Below are positions 49,362 through 60,600 of a stretch of DNA of 64,000 bases, piece by piece. Position numbers and translations under genes: made by a program. The stretch spans positions 40,476-104,475 of the forward strand of contig JAIXMR010000100.1 in assembly GCA_025677835.1 (NCBI GenBank), in the 5' to 3' direction. A model generated the notes under the pieces. That model had not been told where the DNA came from. It saw only the letters and a list, made by a program, of their open reading frames with translations, and made no database searches. The stretch is from Sporodiniella umbellata (Eukaryota; Mucoromycota; Mucoromycetes; Mucorales; Rhizopodaceae). Positions within the stretch are counted from its first letter, which is position 1, and each line of letters opens with the position of its first letter.

Positions 49362-50243
49362 AGTTACAAATCACTCCTAATGAACAACACTGAAAGCCAC
49401 AATTTGTTGTACATTTTTTGAAATGATTTCAATGAAACAAACAAGTGTTTACCTACGAGAGCCTAGGATGGTGTTGCCGTTTAACACTTAAGACCATAGC
49501 GAGGCTTGGGTGTTAGTGCACACATATTAGAACGTTTTTTTTTACTGAACTTTATCCTTTCCAATTGTTATAGGTAGTAATAGGGCGTGATTTGATATCA
49601 ATCCTTAGCGTCGATGCACTTAGTTATAGTAATCACATCCAAAACAGTAACCATCTACTATGCTATTGTATTTTGTTCCGTTTTGCTTTAGATTTCTACG
49701 AAAAAGTTGCATTTAGCAAAAAACAAAAAGGGTTTTGGAAATGAAAAAAACAGAGTTCTCTTGGAAGCTTTTCAAGTTTGTGGGTAGACGACAACCTATT
49801 TTATTATTGATTTTTGATTCAGTTCTTTTTTTAAAAAAAAATGGTAGCGATTTTCTATAATCGCAAACAGGCGCATTTTCCGTATTGATATCAGCTTTGT
49901 AAAAGTTTGCCCATTTTAGTGGAAAACGCTTAGAAAACTTTTATGCAATCTGTAGCCTATACCATTGATTTTGATTGGATATGATGTTGCTTACTTGGTA
50001 CTGTTTTTTCGTTAAACAATTTGCGCAGACAAGGAGTTAAAAAAAGGAGAATAGTAGACTCTAATACTATCACCTATCTCGAAACGCTTCACAAAATAAA
50101 GCCTCAAGTTTCAATTACAGCTTTTATTTTCCAAAAACTAATGTACAAAGAACTCTCATCTAATAAAACTGATACTTTAATATTAAAAAAGACATATTAT
50201 GTCATATGTGGGTCATGTAGGGGGAGCGAATATCTTTTCACAC
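49274..50243. repeat. Intergenic with CT microsatellite
   Basis: Convergent space between PAK and eIF4G. It holds a (CT)n tract of about 38 bases at 49321-49358 and a T-run/A-run palindrome near 49826-49842; no gene supported. Confidence 0.6.
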
Positions 50244-52444
50244 TCATCGGATGAAACTACGGGAGCTACCAGAGCGTTTCATGGTTTCCTTTTCTTTTTC
50301 TTCATTGGCTTTTTTGGCTTCTTGGTGAATCTGTGCAATAGTACTGGGACCGGTTTGTCCACCAGCACGCTTTAATGTCCATCGGCTCTTACGAAGGTCC
50401 ATAACATCCTTTATTAAGCAATCAGTATCTTGTTACATTAACTCAAAATAAGACGACTTACCATTATCATAAATTTAACTCTTGAGCTCAATGTTTTACT
50501 GTCATACATTTCCTTCATTCTTGAGAAGTAGACGTCCAACCATTGCTTATTACCAGACTCACTCACTTCAAATACTCTACCGACAGTAGTTATCAACTTA
50601 CACATAGTCTCTGTCTCTTCGTCTTCGGGGGTTTCAATGTTGCTACACAGCCTTCGGAGACATTCTTTCATTACGTTGTTGCTAAGCATTTGGAACTTGT
50701 AAAGCTCGCCAATGAATTGAACAAGACCCAAGCCGCGACGTTTGGCTTTAACAGCAGCATAGTATTCGTCTGTTAACATTACATCAGGGGCACTTTCGTC
50801 GATTTTAGGAATATCGCTCTTCCAGCCTTTGTAAAAGTCGTCTTGACAACGCATCAAAAGGTATTTACGGAAAAGAGCGCCTCCCCAAACTGCTTGATTC
50901 GTTTTTTCATCCACAATATCTTCGTTCTTAATTTTTTCGTTAGTAGCTGTTAAATCAAACAGCTTTTTGGCGAGTTGAGCCCACATAACGGCAAAGCCGG
51001 GTTCATCACAAGCCTTATCGAAAATAAGGTCGATGACTGTTTGTAAGGATTCGGCACATCTTTCTTTTTCTGCTTGCTTTGCGTACTCCCAGATTTGCAT
51101 AGAGATAGAATCAAACTTCTCCAAGGTTAACTTATTCAAGAGTGACTTCACTTTACGAATAATCATATCTTTAGGAATCAGCTTCTCTTCAGGCTCCTCA
51201 GTTTCCTCAGTCTTGGCAGGCTCAGGCTCGCTCTGTACTCTAGGAACCCAGCGATTTTCGCTCTTAGCCAAAGGCACAACATCTTCAGGGGCAATAAGAG
51301 GAGTATCTTCCTTAGGTTGACGGCGTGACTTGCCGCCTCGGCTACTGCGATTTCTGCTGGAGCCTTGTCGTTCCATGCCGCCAGGAGATCCAGGGCCAGC
51401 ACTGTCTTGACGACGGGGTCCACGACTAGAGTTGCCTCGAAGCATGCCTTCACCGGCTAAACGAGGACCACGACCCCTTCCAGAGGTTTCACGACGGGAC
51501 ATGCTACGGCCCCCTCTATCACTGAATCTTTCAGTAGAAATGTCAGCAAACGGAGTCAAGTTAGCACCCTCAGGAACAGTTGTAAATTCTTTAAATTTCA
51601 TCATAAATGCAATTTCATAAACAACACGGTCTCCTTTGCAAACGGGATCTTGAGATACATTTGTTTCTTTCTTTTCAGCAGTAGTACTTTTCAAAGACTC
51701 TTCTTTGGCGGATGTTTGAGCTTTCTCGTCATTTTCTTTGGTAGCTTCAGTTGCATTTTCGATTTCTTTAGAAAGATCTTGACCTATTTCTTGGTTTTTG
51801 TTAGCTGATTCTTGCTTTTTAGCGAGTTCTTGTGTTTTTTCCTCAGCATCGTAAGTAGAGTTTTCGACAGTTTCTTCTTTAGCAGGTGTGGGTACCGTCT
51901 GTGTTTTTCTTACAGTTTGCTTAGTATCATCTTCAGCAGGTGTGGGTACTGTTTGGGCTTTTACCACAGGGCTTTCGGCGTCATTAGTAGGAGTTTCTGT
52001 TTCTTCGTTTTGAGTTTTCTTCTCAGACTCTTTTTCCTATAAATGTACGCATTTTAGAAAAAAGCAATTTCGGCCAAATTTTTTTTTTTTACCTTGGGAT
52101 CAACGATGGTAACGGGGCGAGAGTTTTCGGCTATTTCTTTTTCTTTAGCACGAGGTTGAACCACTTCTTTATTATTGGGGTTAATAATAGGAATTGCCTT
52201 GCTACCTGTAGGGGGACGAACAAATGTTTGGCCACTGTAGTTGAAATTGGCGTTGTTATTGTTGGCACTATAGTATTGAGAAGAGGAATGCTATAAAGTT
52301 TTTCTATTTTAGACTCTGAATTTTTATGTCTTTAAACATGTATATATATTATAGAAATCGGTTATTTTTCCATGCCTTGTTATTCTCGTTAGAAAAGGAT
52401 TCAGGTGTAGGCGACTTTCTGCCTTGGGGTGGTATGTAGCTCAT
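50244..52444 (-). CDS. Translation initiation factor eIF4G
   Basis: Scaffold joining cap-bound eIF4E, eIF4A and mRNA. Four exons, 52444-52376, 52290-52093, 52036-50462 and 50408-50244, give 668 aa. An N-terminal low-complexity region carries repeated QTVPTPA motifs. The eIF4E-binding motif is YEIAFMMKF at about residue 229 (YxxxxL-phi type, aligned with yeast YGPTFLLQF). An Arg/Gly/Ser-rich RNA-binding stretch lies at about 258-325 (SGRGRGPRLAGEG). The MIF4G HEAT domain covers about 380-610: KVKSLLNKLTLEKFDSISMQ, VIDLIFDKACDEPGFAVMWA, GLVQFIGELYKFQML. The tail DLRKSRWTLKRAGGQTGPSTI ends without MA3 or W2 domains, as in yeast eIF4G. Its length is short for the family. Intron 1 appears to use a GC donor (AACAAG|gcatgg), the only splice that keeps the frame open. 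Confidence 0.92.
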
Positions 52445-53165
52445 AGTTATAGAAAAAGAAAACACACAGAATGACCAGGTGTTTCTTTTTCTGTTCAGCA
52501 AAAAAAAATTCTGAAGTTTTGTGACTCTTTTTTTCCTGAATAGGGCTTATTTTGGAAAGGTTCCACCTGAAGGGTTTGTACAACATAGCTAGCAGTCATT
52601 TTTATACAGATCAGCTACTTTTCGTTTCTGTTTTTGATATTTACCTTCTTTTTCTTTTAATTTAGAAGCTATAGCCTTTTGATATACAAAAATATAGGAC
52701 ACTTCGTTTTTTAATCTTTTGTCCCAAAGCAGATATTTGCAGCCAATAAATACATCCTTCCAAGTACTGACTGTATATTAGATAGTGCAAAGTTGTATAT
52801 AACACGCTTGTATATATTATTTTGTATTTTGTTAGCTAAAGACAGAAAAACAGTTTCGAGTTTTTTTTTTAATAAATAGCGGCCGGCCATGTTTATAAAG
52901 GACAATGACTAAACGGCTACCGTTAAAAAAAAAGATGCCTTGTGAAGGTTGTCTACTGAATACTTTAGTCTATAGTGTGTAATTTGTTTTTATTATATTC
53001 GAAGATGTTCACCTTTTTTCATGCAATAAAGCTGTCTCTTTTATTTATTGACTGAAGACTCTAATGCCTTTTTAACTAACAGATAAATTGAACTAGTTAA
53101 CATTGATTAACTATCGCTCGATAATTTTTTATGCCCGTTTTTTTTTTTTTTTTCCAGTTTAACAA
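52445..53165. other. Divergent intergenic region
   Basis: Shared upstream region of eIF4G (-) and the coiled-coil gene (+). AT-rich with a pyrimidine tract directly before the 53166 ATG. No gene. Confidence 0.45.
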
Positions 53166-53852
53166 ATGGTCAGCACGCCCATGGACAGCTATATTAATTG
53201 GTCTCGCAAAGCGTACCCTGACGACAAATCAAGGGTTTTTCCCATAAGCGCTGAAAGGCTTTGTTTGTATGTTAAATACACTAGCTTTCCGGTAGACAAT
53301 GCGACATCTCTCATCTCATACTTGTCTACTCATCCCAAGCATGGCAACGAATGGTGTCTAAAGATTAAAGATCATCCAGCCATTCTCGAGTTGTTAAATA
53401 CAAAGAAACAAAACGGCTCAAAACCAGCTATAAAAAATCAACACATGAGACCTAAATGTGTTGTAGTGGAAAAAGAAAATTCAAAAGGTAAAATGACAAG
53501 AGCTGCATAGTTCATTGTCTTATCTTTTTAAGGTTACATGATGGTATCCAACAACAAAGAGGATATTATGGCAAACAAAGTATCGCAAGCCTCAAAAGAA
53601 CCCCATAAAGTCACTTTTGCGCCAGTTAGCATAGCCAAAGACATGCCTTTTCCGCCAATTGTCAATCATAAACGCAAAAAACTTTTAAAAGGACTAGCAG
53701 AAAAAGATAAAGCAGAAGGGGAAAGAAAGAGGTTCAAAGAAGAACTACAAATCAAAGATGAAGAGATTACTAAGCTACGCGCTCTCTTGTCACAATACAA
53801 AGCCCTGCTTATTGATAAACCTGAGCAAGAGTGCGTTATTATTATTGATTAA
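53166..53852 (+). CDS. Uncharacterised protein, basic with C-terminal coiled coil
   Basis: Two exons, 53166-53487 and 53533-53852, give 213 aa; the join K-G-Y is in phase (phase 1). I do not recognise the protein. Residues about 8-80 look like a compact helical domain (INWSRKAYPDDKSRVFPISA, RLCLYVKYTSFP, LISYLSTHPKHGNEW, HPAILELL). This loosely recalls N-terminal SAM-like DNA-binding domains of tyrosine-recombinase-like fungal proteins, but the evidence is weak. The middle is Lys/Pro-rich and likely disordered. Residues about 175-205 form a charged coiled coil (KFKEELQIKDEEITKLRALL type), followed by an acidic-hydrophobic end (CVIIID). It may be a nuclear, dimeric protein. Divergent from eIF4G. 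Confidence 0.65.
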
Positions 53853-54941
53853 TGTATGTGTTTTCTTTTTGCTTTTTAGTTTTCATTCTTTTCTTTACAG
53901 TCGTTTACATATACCAAAATAAAACTTGATTAAATAATCTGCAATACGAATTTCAATAGGAGCATCATTTAACAACCATTTGCTGTCTATCAGTAAACCT
54001 CACTTGGAATTGTTTTGATAGATGGCTCGGAGTTTACAAAGACAGTATACAATCCTTTTTTTTAAAAAAAGAGACGGAGAACCAAGATTGATGATAATAG
54101 CCGATAATGGTAACTTATAAATCAAGTACACTATCACAATTACTTGAATTAAAGACAACCCAAGATAATCTATAGGAATATACTGTATAGTATAAGGTGC
54201 TATACTAAGTATAGGCCTGAATGAGGTAAGCCGTGTTTAATAGGCTCCATCTAAAAAAAAAAAAAAAAGAAATACTACCATGATTCATAGTGCGTTTAAA
54301 ACAGATTGTTACTAGTGACGACATACATAGATGCAAATAGTCACAGATTTAGACTAGTATTTTAAAAGTACATGAGAATAAAGTCCTATGAGATTTAAAC
54401 TTGGCTTACAGGGGAGGTTTTTTTGGTATCTTTGTTTGGGCCGTTTCGGCGTTTATACTTAGCACGCCCAAGCCCTTCAACTATTGTTCCCTCAATTTAT
54501 GATGCTGATTGAACATTGTTCATTACCCGCTTTCAAAGCCAGTACAGGTATTCCCTTTTTGTTGAAACGGTTGTTGTTTTTGCCTAGAAATATACAATTG
54601 ACTGTAGCCTAGAAACAAAAAGAATAAAAACTAAAAATAATTTGTATTTTCCAGACTCTAAAAGACTTCAGCTGTCAGAGCTACCCTTGTTACTCCTTTG
54701 TGATGGATTTTAATGTCAAACAACGTACAATTAACTATTCTTTTGACTTTTGCATCTCTATGGTTTTAAAAAAGCGTACTCATCTAGTCACAGCCATAAA
54801 CGGAAATACGGAAGTCTTGTCTAGTATAATCCAGATTGTAACACCTATCTGCGCGAAATGGACTAATACATTTTATTTAAATACCTTTTTTTTTATCTAT
54901 TATATCCTTTTTATATTTTTTCTTAAAAAAAAAGTTATAAA
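53853..54941. other. Intergenic, no supported gene
   Basis: AT-rich; a T-run/A-run palindrome at 54056-54069 and poly-A at 54254-54269. An ORF at 54700-54945 runs into the next gene's leader and has no motif. Confidence 0.45.
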
Positions 54942-56373
54942 ATGACAAACGATAAACCCAACGTTCTTGTTCTTGGCGGTGCTGGTTTAGTTGGAAGACA
55001 TTTTGTATATGATATAGTACAAAAAGATCTTGCAAACCATATTCGTGTAGTTGATAAAGCTTTGCCCGAGACTGCTTATTTCTCTGCCTCTATGATTGAA
55101 GCATTTGAGCATGTAGATTATAAACAAAGCGACTTAGCTAACCAAGGTAAAAAAAGAAAAAAAAAGCCATACTTATCATCTATAACAGAGACTATTGCTT
55201 CTTGCTTCGAAGAGGTGAACTTTGATTATGTATTCAATTTTGCTGGAGAAACACGATATGGACTAGATGAAGAGTTTTATTTGGCACGCACTTTTGACCT
55301 CTCAGTCCAATGTGCTCAAGAAGCAGTGCGAAATAACGTCAAGTTTTTTTTGGAAATGTCCACAGCCGAGGTTTACGATCATTCTAAAGTAAGTTTTCTT
55401 TTTTTATATAGTACAACATATCGAGATTGTTCTTCTTTATATAGAAGCCTTCCACAGAGCATTCAAAAGTTGACCCTTGGACAGATGTTGCTCGATATAA
55501 ATATAAAGCAGAAAAAGAACTTACGTCTATTGAAGGGTAATACTCACTATTAAATACATTTGTTTATAATATATACCAAAATTGGTCTAGCTTGCCTCTT
55601 TTAATAATTCGGCCTGCTCTTATTTATGGTCCTGGGGCTCTTTCTGGTCTAAGTAAATCTGGAATATTTTTAGAAAGCAGCAAAAGTAAATCTAATAGAT
55701 TGTTTTAAAAATAGCTACTCGTTTGATTTTGGGTAGAGTCCACAAATATAAAAACGAAAGTCTAAAGTGCTTCTGGTCAAAGAATCTCAAATTAAATACA
55801 GTACACGTGAGGGACGTCTCAAATGCCTGTTGGCATTTAGCGGAATGGTATTTACAGAACCATAATAACACAAGTAATACACCTATTTTCAATTTGGCAG
55901 ACAAACAAGATACAGGTATGTTTTGCTTTATAAGCCGTTTGATTTACTTATTAAATTTTTTTCACTATATAGACCAACGTGTAGTGAACGAACATATAGA
56001 AGATATATTTAATATAAGCACAAGTTATCACAATCATCTGATTTCCACTCTAGCAAAGGTAAAATTATGAATAAATACCCTGTCTTAAATATGTGTATAG
56101 ATTGATTTATCTGCTGTAATTGAAGGAGAGAATGAAAAAACAATAAGTCCTTGGAAAAAACTTTTAGAAGAAAACGGAATAGAGAACACACCACTCACGC
56201 CTTTTGTTCACAAGGAAGAGTTTTTAGGCTATTCACTTTGTGTAGATGGCTCAAAAATAGAGAATGAGACAGGGTTTGGTTACCAAGTTCCCACAATTAC
56301 ACACGAAAGTCTTCTTGAAATAATAGACGAGTTTAAATCTTTGAACCTTTGGCCTAAAAACGATATTCAATAA
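54942..56373 (+). CDS. NAD-dependent epimerase/dehydratase (extended SDR)
   Basis: Rossmann-fold enzyme of the extended SDR family acting on a nucleotide sugar or a related substrate. Seven exons: 54942-55146, 55189-55388, 55445-55536, 55591-55652, 55715-55915, 55973-56058 and 56101-56373, giving 372 aa. The NAD-binding GGAGLVG motif is at the very N-terminus, with an Asp (VVDKA) at the end of strand 2 favouring NAD. FNFAGETRYG follows, the Ser/Thr of FLEMSTAEVYD, the catalytic YKAEK (YxxxK) motif and the IIRPALIYGPGALSGL substrate loop. The C-terminal part is the small substrate domain. The family-level call is firm; substrate is unknown (UDP-glucuronate, dTDP-glucose or another). A T-rich leader directly precedes the ATG. 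Confidence 0.85.
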
Positions 56374-56810
56374 GATGGACTATCGATAAGTTTTTATAGG
56401 GCACCAGAAATAGGAATTGAAAACAAATTTTCATATATTTCCTTTGAGCAGAATGCTTAGCAATAAACAAACTAAACAATTATCCTCAACGTCCAGAAAC
56501 TCGAAATAGATCAAAGATCTTTTTTTGTATATACGCCTTAGGGTTTTTAATCCAATTTTGCACATATTGCTTTTCTTGTTACGGTAAATGCTTTATTCTC
56601 TTTTTTTTAAAAAAAAAAACCTGAAAGTCAATCTACTGGTTTTTTATTACTTTTGTTTTTTTCATTAAAAGAACATGTACTTTCTTTTATTGTAGAATCA
56701 CCCCCTGTTTATTTGATTGCATATTTTTCAAGTGCTGAAAAAAATCAGCTGAAAGAAGAGTGTAAAAATAAGATATATTTTTGTATAGAAATGAGAAGAG
56801 TTAGATCTTA

Positions 56811-57684
56811 TTATAAAGTATTATTCATAGTAGTAGCTAGCTGTGCCATAGCATCTGAGAGAACATCAAGAGCCGTATGAGGTGGTTGAGTATATTTTTG
56901 GAGTCCTTTTCATTAGAGAAAGATTAAGCTTTTTAAAGTGTCCAGTAAACTTTAGTTTTATCTGCCTTTTATTAAGAGTTGATACCTAATAATCCTTTGA
57001 AATGGAGCAATTAAATAATCACATAAACCAAGCCGCCGGCTTTCTCTTCTTGATAAAATTTCCTAATCACAAAATGTAAATTTTTAGTTACTTTCTCTTC
57101 CTTTGTATGCCGATTCGTGTTTGCTTTTTTTTCTTGATTTTACTTTATTGATCTTGGAGATAAGTAGATTTTTCTTGGCTTCTTCTATTTGACTAATATG
57201 GGTTTTATAGTGCTGAACATATTCTGAATAAATATAAAAAATAGCTTCTATATGAGAACACATGTGCTCAACATTGTATGAATTTTTTTCAAAGCCTTGT
57301 AATAAAATATTCGATAAATTTAATAACTCTGGGAGATGACAAAAAAGAGCAGTGATATAAGTAGAATTCACAAGGCACTGCTTAGAGGCTGTTGTTATAG
57401 GCTCCGCAAAGTTCTACTGAATATAAGTTCTCTGTGTTTATTAAAAGTATAAATGAACTTACAGCTCGTATTAGGCAAAGTAAGTCGTTATAAGATTTTT
57501 CGGTGTCGACCATTTCATTGAATATGGATTGAGCTACATATTGATTGCCCTTCTCTGTATAAAGCTTTTCACTAAGCTTTAATGGCTTGTTTGTTAGTTT
57601 TTTATAGTTGCTTTTTTTTTTTTTCAAGAATTACAAAACAGTATGAAGAAACTTCCAATGGTAAATCCAAGCGGGTCTTGTCAT
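56811..57684 (-). CDS. Small DH-only Rho guanine nucleotide exchange factor
   Basis: Activates Rho/Cdc42-type GTPases. Five exons, 57684-57653, 57610-57463, 57413-57144, 57062-56966 and 56905-56811, give 213 aa. Almost the whole protein is one Dbl-homology domain: CR1 AQSIFNEMVDTEKSYNDLLC, then CHLPELLNLSNILLQGF, IYSEYVQHYKTHI, CR3 YLIAPFQRIIRYQLLIKGL, and the closing helix TALDVLSDAMAQLATTMNN. No PH domain follows. Intron 4 uses a GC donor (AAAG|gcagat), since no GT donor gives an open frame. The start is uncertain: ATG 57684 is the first ATG in the spliced frame, but an upstream exon (around 57877, frame beginning MESPADQKKP) cannot be excluded. Convergent with the epimerase gene. Expression and activity are unproven. 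Confidence 0.7.
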
Positions 57685-60600
57685 CTTTTTTATATTCTAC
57701 ATCCCCCACTGCGATTCTGCTTATTTCCCTTTTTTCTTTTTGAAACTTGGAAAATTGAATACATGTCGCTTTATATTTGCAGTTCGAAAAAGAGGCTAGG
57801 GTTATTTTGTACCATCTCTTACATATGAATCTCTTGAGATTCTCCAATGGTTTTTTTTGGTCAGCAGGGCTTTCCATTAGCTTACCTCTCTCTTTTTTTC
57901 TGAAAAATAAAGGATTTGTATTGGAGAGGGAGAAAGAGTAAAATATATTGCAACTAAAGCTTTCTACTATACATATACGCGTATATATACTGCTTCTTTT
58001 GTTGTACAAGAGACTTTAGTTAGATACCGTTTTTCAGTTATACTTTCTCCATTTTTACGGAGAAAAGTCTTAAAATGGAAGACTGTAAAAACCGGTAGAC
58101 TTTTTCTGTTTATTTGTTTACATTTTGTTCGCTCATAGCAAATACAACTGCAAATAGAGCAAGACTTATAGAATCTTAAACTGCTCTTGTTTTTCTGGCC
58201 TCTTTTTTTACGGATTTTCAAAGACTGAGTGTTCCATTCGTTCAGCTTTAAAAAACTTACTACTCAACATTCTGTTTAAGGGCTTTGTTCAACGTAGATG
58301 CAAAAGTTTCAATGTAGTATTAAAGAACAAGCCGGACTTTTTTTTTAAGAAAAAAAAAAGAGTACAATAATAGTAATGTGGATATTTTTTTGTAAACAGA
58401 CATCTGGACCTAATAAAGCTTTTATTATGTATTGAAAAGACCAATCTAATTTGAAGTCAAAGTGAAAAAAAAAAGAAAAAGTTAGAAGTAACCATTTTCT
58501 AAAAAAAATCAATAAGGCTAGCTCGCCAGTTTTGTATAACACTAACTAGATAATCCTTTTTTTTTGCTGTTGAAAGCTACGGCTGAGCTTTTGAATACTA
58601 AAGCAGTAATTCGCCTAGTGCATTTCTGTCTCTCTTTTCACTTTATTGCATCAAGTCGGTGGTACACCATGTGATTTTTTTGGATTAAGAAAAAAAAAAA
58701 TGAGGATACCATGTCTCCATGTAATACTGAAGTATGATACAAAAGTTTATCGCCCAGAAGTTTTATCGGTACCTTTATTTTACGACTAAAAATGATGAGC
58801 TTTTTCTTTTTTTTTTTTAAAAAAAAAAGAAATGGTTAATGAAATTATATACTATCTAATATTAATTGTTTTATCTCAAAAATGTATATCATATGTGCAA
58901 TTATACGCTTAGTGGAAAACGATCTTATTCTGTCTTTATATCCAAAATAGCTTGGTCCCCACCCTTTATAAACCGCATAAGATCTCTTTTTAAAGAAGCT
59001 AACGTGAATGTATAAAGGGGGGACATATCACGTTTTTATATGAAAATGAAATAATTTTATCAGTGTAATTTAGTCCAAGTTACATCCAAATGTTTTGATT
59101 AGAGAGAATGTGCGGGTAAAAGTAAAGTGCTTACAAACTATCCTATACATGCACAATTGAGTATGAGTTTTTAGCCTCAATCAAAAAGACATACCTAGAT
59201 TTGGCAAGGCTACTGATTTAAAATCTACAATTAGACCTAGGCTGTACAAAATGCGCTTGACAGAGAAAATAAAGCTATAGTATAGAGTAATAGCACAATG
59301 CCTAGTCAAAATTCAGCTAAACAAAAAGGACACTGAACATGTCATCTAGCCCTACTTTGTACAGTTTTTTTTATCAAATATATATATCGCACTCATATTT
59401 ATTCATATGAAATATTTTAAATTAGTAGGGATGAAAGCTTTATTTCAACTACTCTGTACTCCGGCAATATAACTATTTGAAGCGATACACGCTAAATGCT
59501 ATATATCACTCTCTGTCAAAGTACTGGCCCATAAAACACTACTTGGCAATACTAAGAATCAACTGAATATATAATAAAAAAAGTATAAGTGCACCAAAAA
59601 TAAAAAAAGAGTGCATCATGAACTGAGTCACTATTAAAAACAATTATTCGGTAAAATACTTGCCTTGTTTATCAAAAGAAGATAAACAAGTCTACACCAA
59701 GTGTATTCATTCAAAATTTCCTATGAGTAACTGTTTTCGTAATGATGCACCTTTCTATTCAGTTTACAGTGAATTCTTATTTTTTAAACGAGTTTTGTTT
59801 ATTGCACAATTATGTTACTTTTGTATAATTTTAGTTTGCTTACTCAAACTCATCTTCTCAATTGTCTTATTGTAGTAAAAAAAAGCGTCTAATAAGAAGT
59901 ATGATATAGTACATCTCTTATTTTACTACCACAAACTTTACCGAAAAATCAAATATTGTGTAAACATTGAACTAACTGAAAATATTAGCGCTCTCTTGTA
60001 GAAAGTTCGGTCAATCGATGGATAGTCTTATCGCTCTTTTGCCATTTATAGGTATTGTTGTTTGCGTTCAACATCAGGTTTTTGATTGAGCTCAACAACC
60101 CCAGTAGCTGTTTTTTTTTCTTGTATTAACTTTCTTTGCTGTTTTAACAATAGTTAAATTCAGAGAATTAACTACTGAGCTGAATGTACTCTAATTCTGG
60201 GTTATTAATATATTGTTCCAAGGCTCTTCAGACCAGCTTCATGTACTAGGATTTTCTCTCTAATAACTACTGTTTAAACACGCTTTCCTTTCGATCGGTG
60301 CTTTTTCAAAAGCATAATTCCCTCTAATAAACCAGTAACCATAAGCATCTCTTGCATTGTCTTTTAACCATGATATTTCCTTTGGAAGATATCCGTATTC
60401 CTTACTTTCTTTTTGCTGTTAAAAAGAAAAGTAAAGAGATACCTTTCGGCAACCGTTTTTGTGCTGTTGATTTTACTTTGTATAGAATAAAGTCAAAGCA
60501 TCTCGTACTTGGGATCCACTGAGTGTTGAGAGTATAAAAAAATAGTAAGGGACAATGCTGAAGCTTTGTGAGTCACGCTTCTACTTTTATCCTTCTTTCA

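Noticed and set aside
54700..54945. ORF overlapping the epimerase start
   Set aside because: T-rich leader sequence with no motif; the epimerase ATG at 54942 directly opens the GGAGLVG Rossmann fold.
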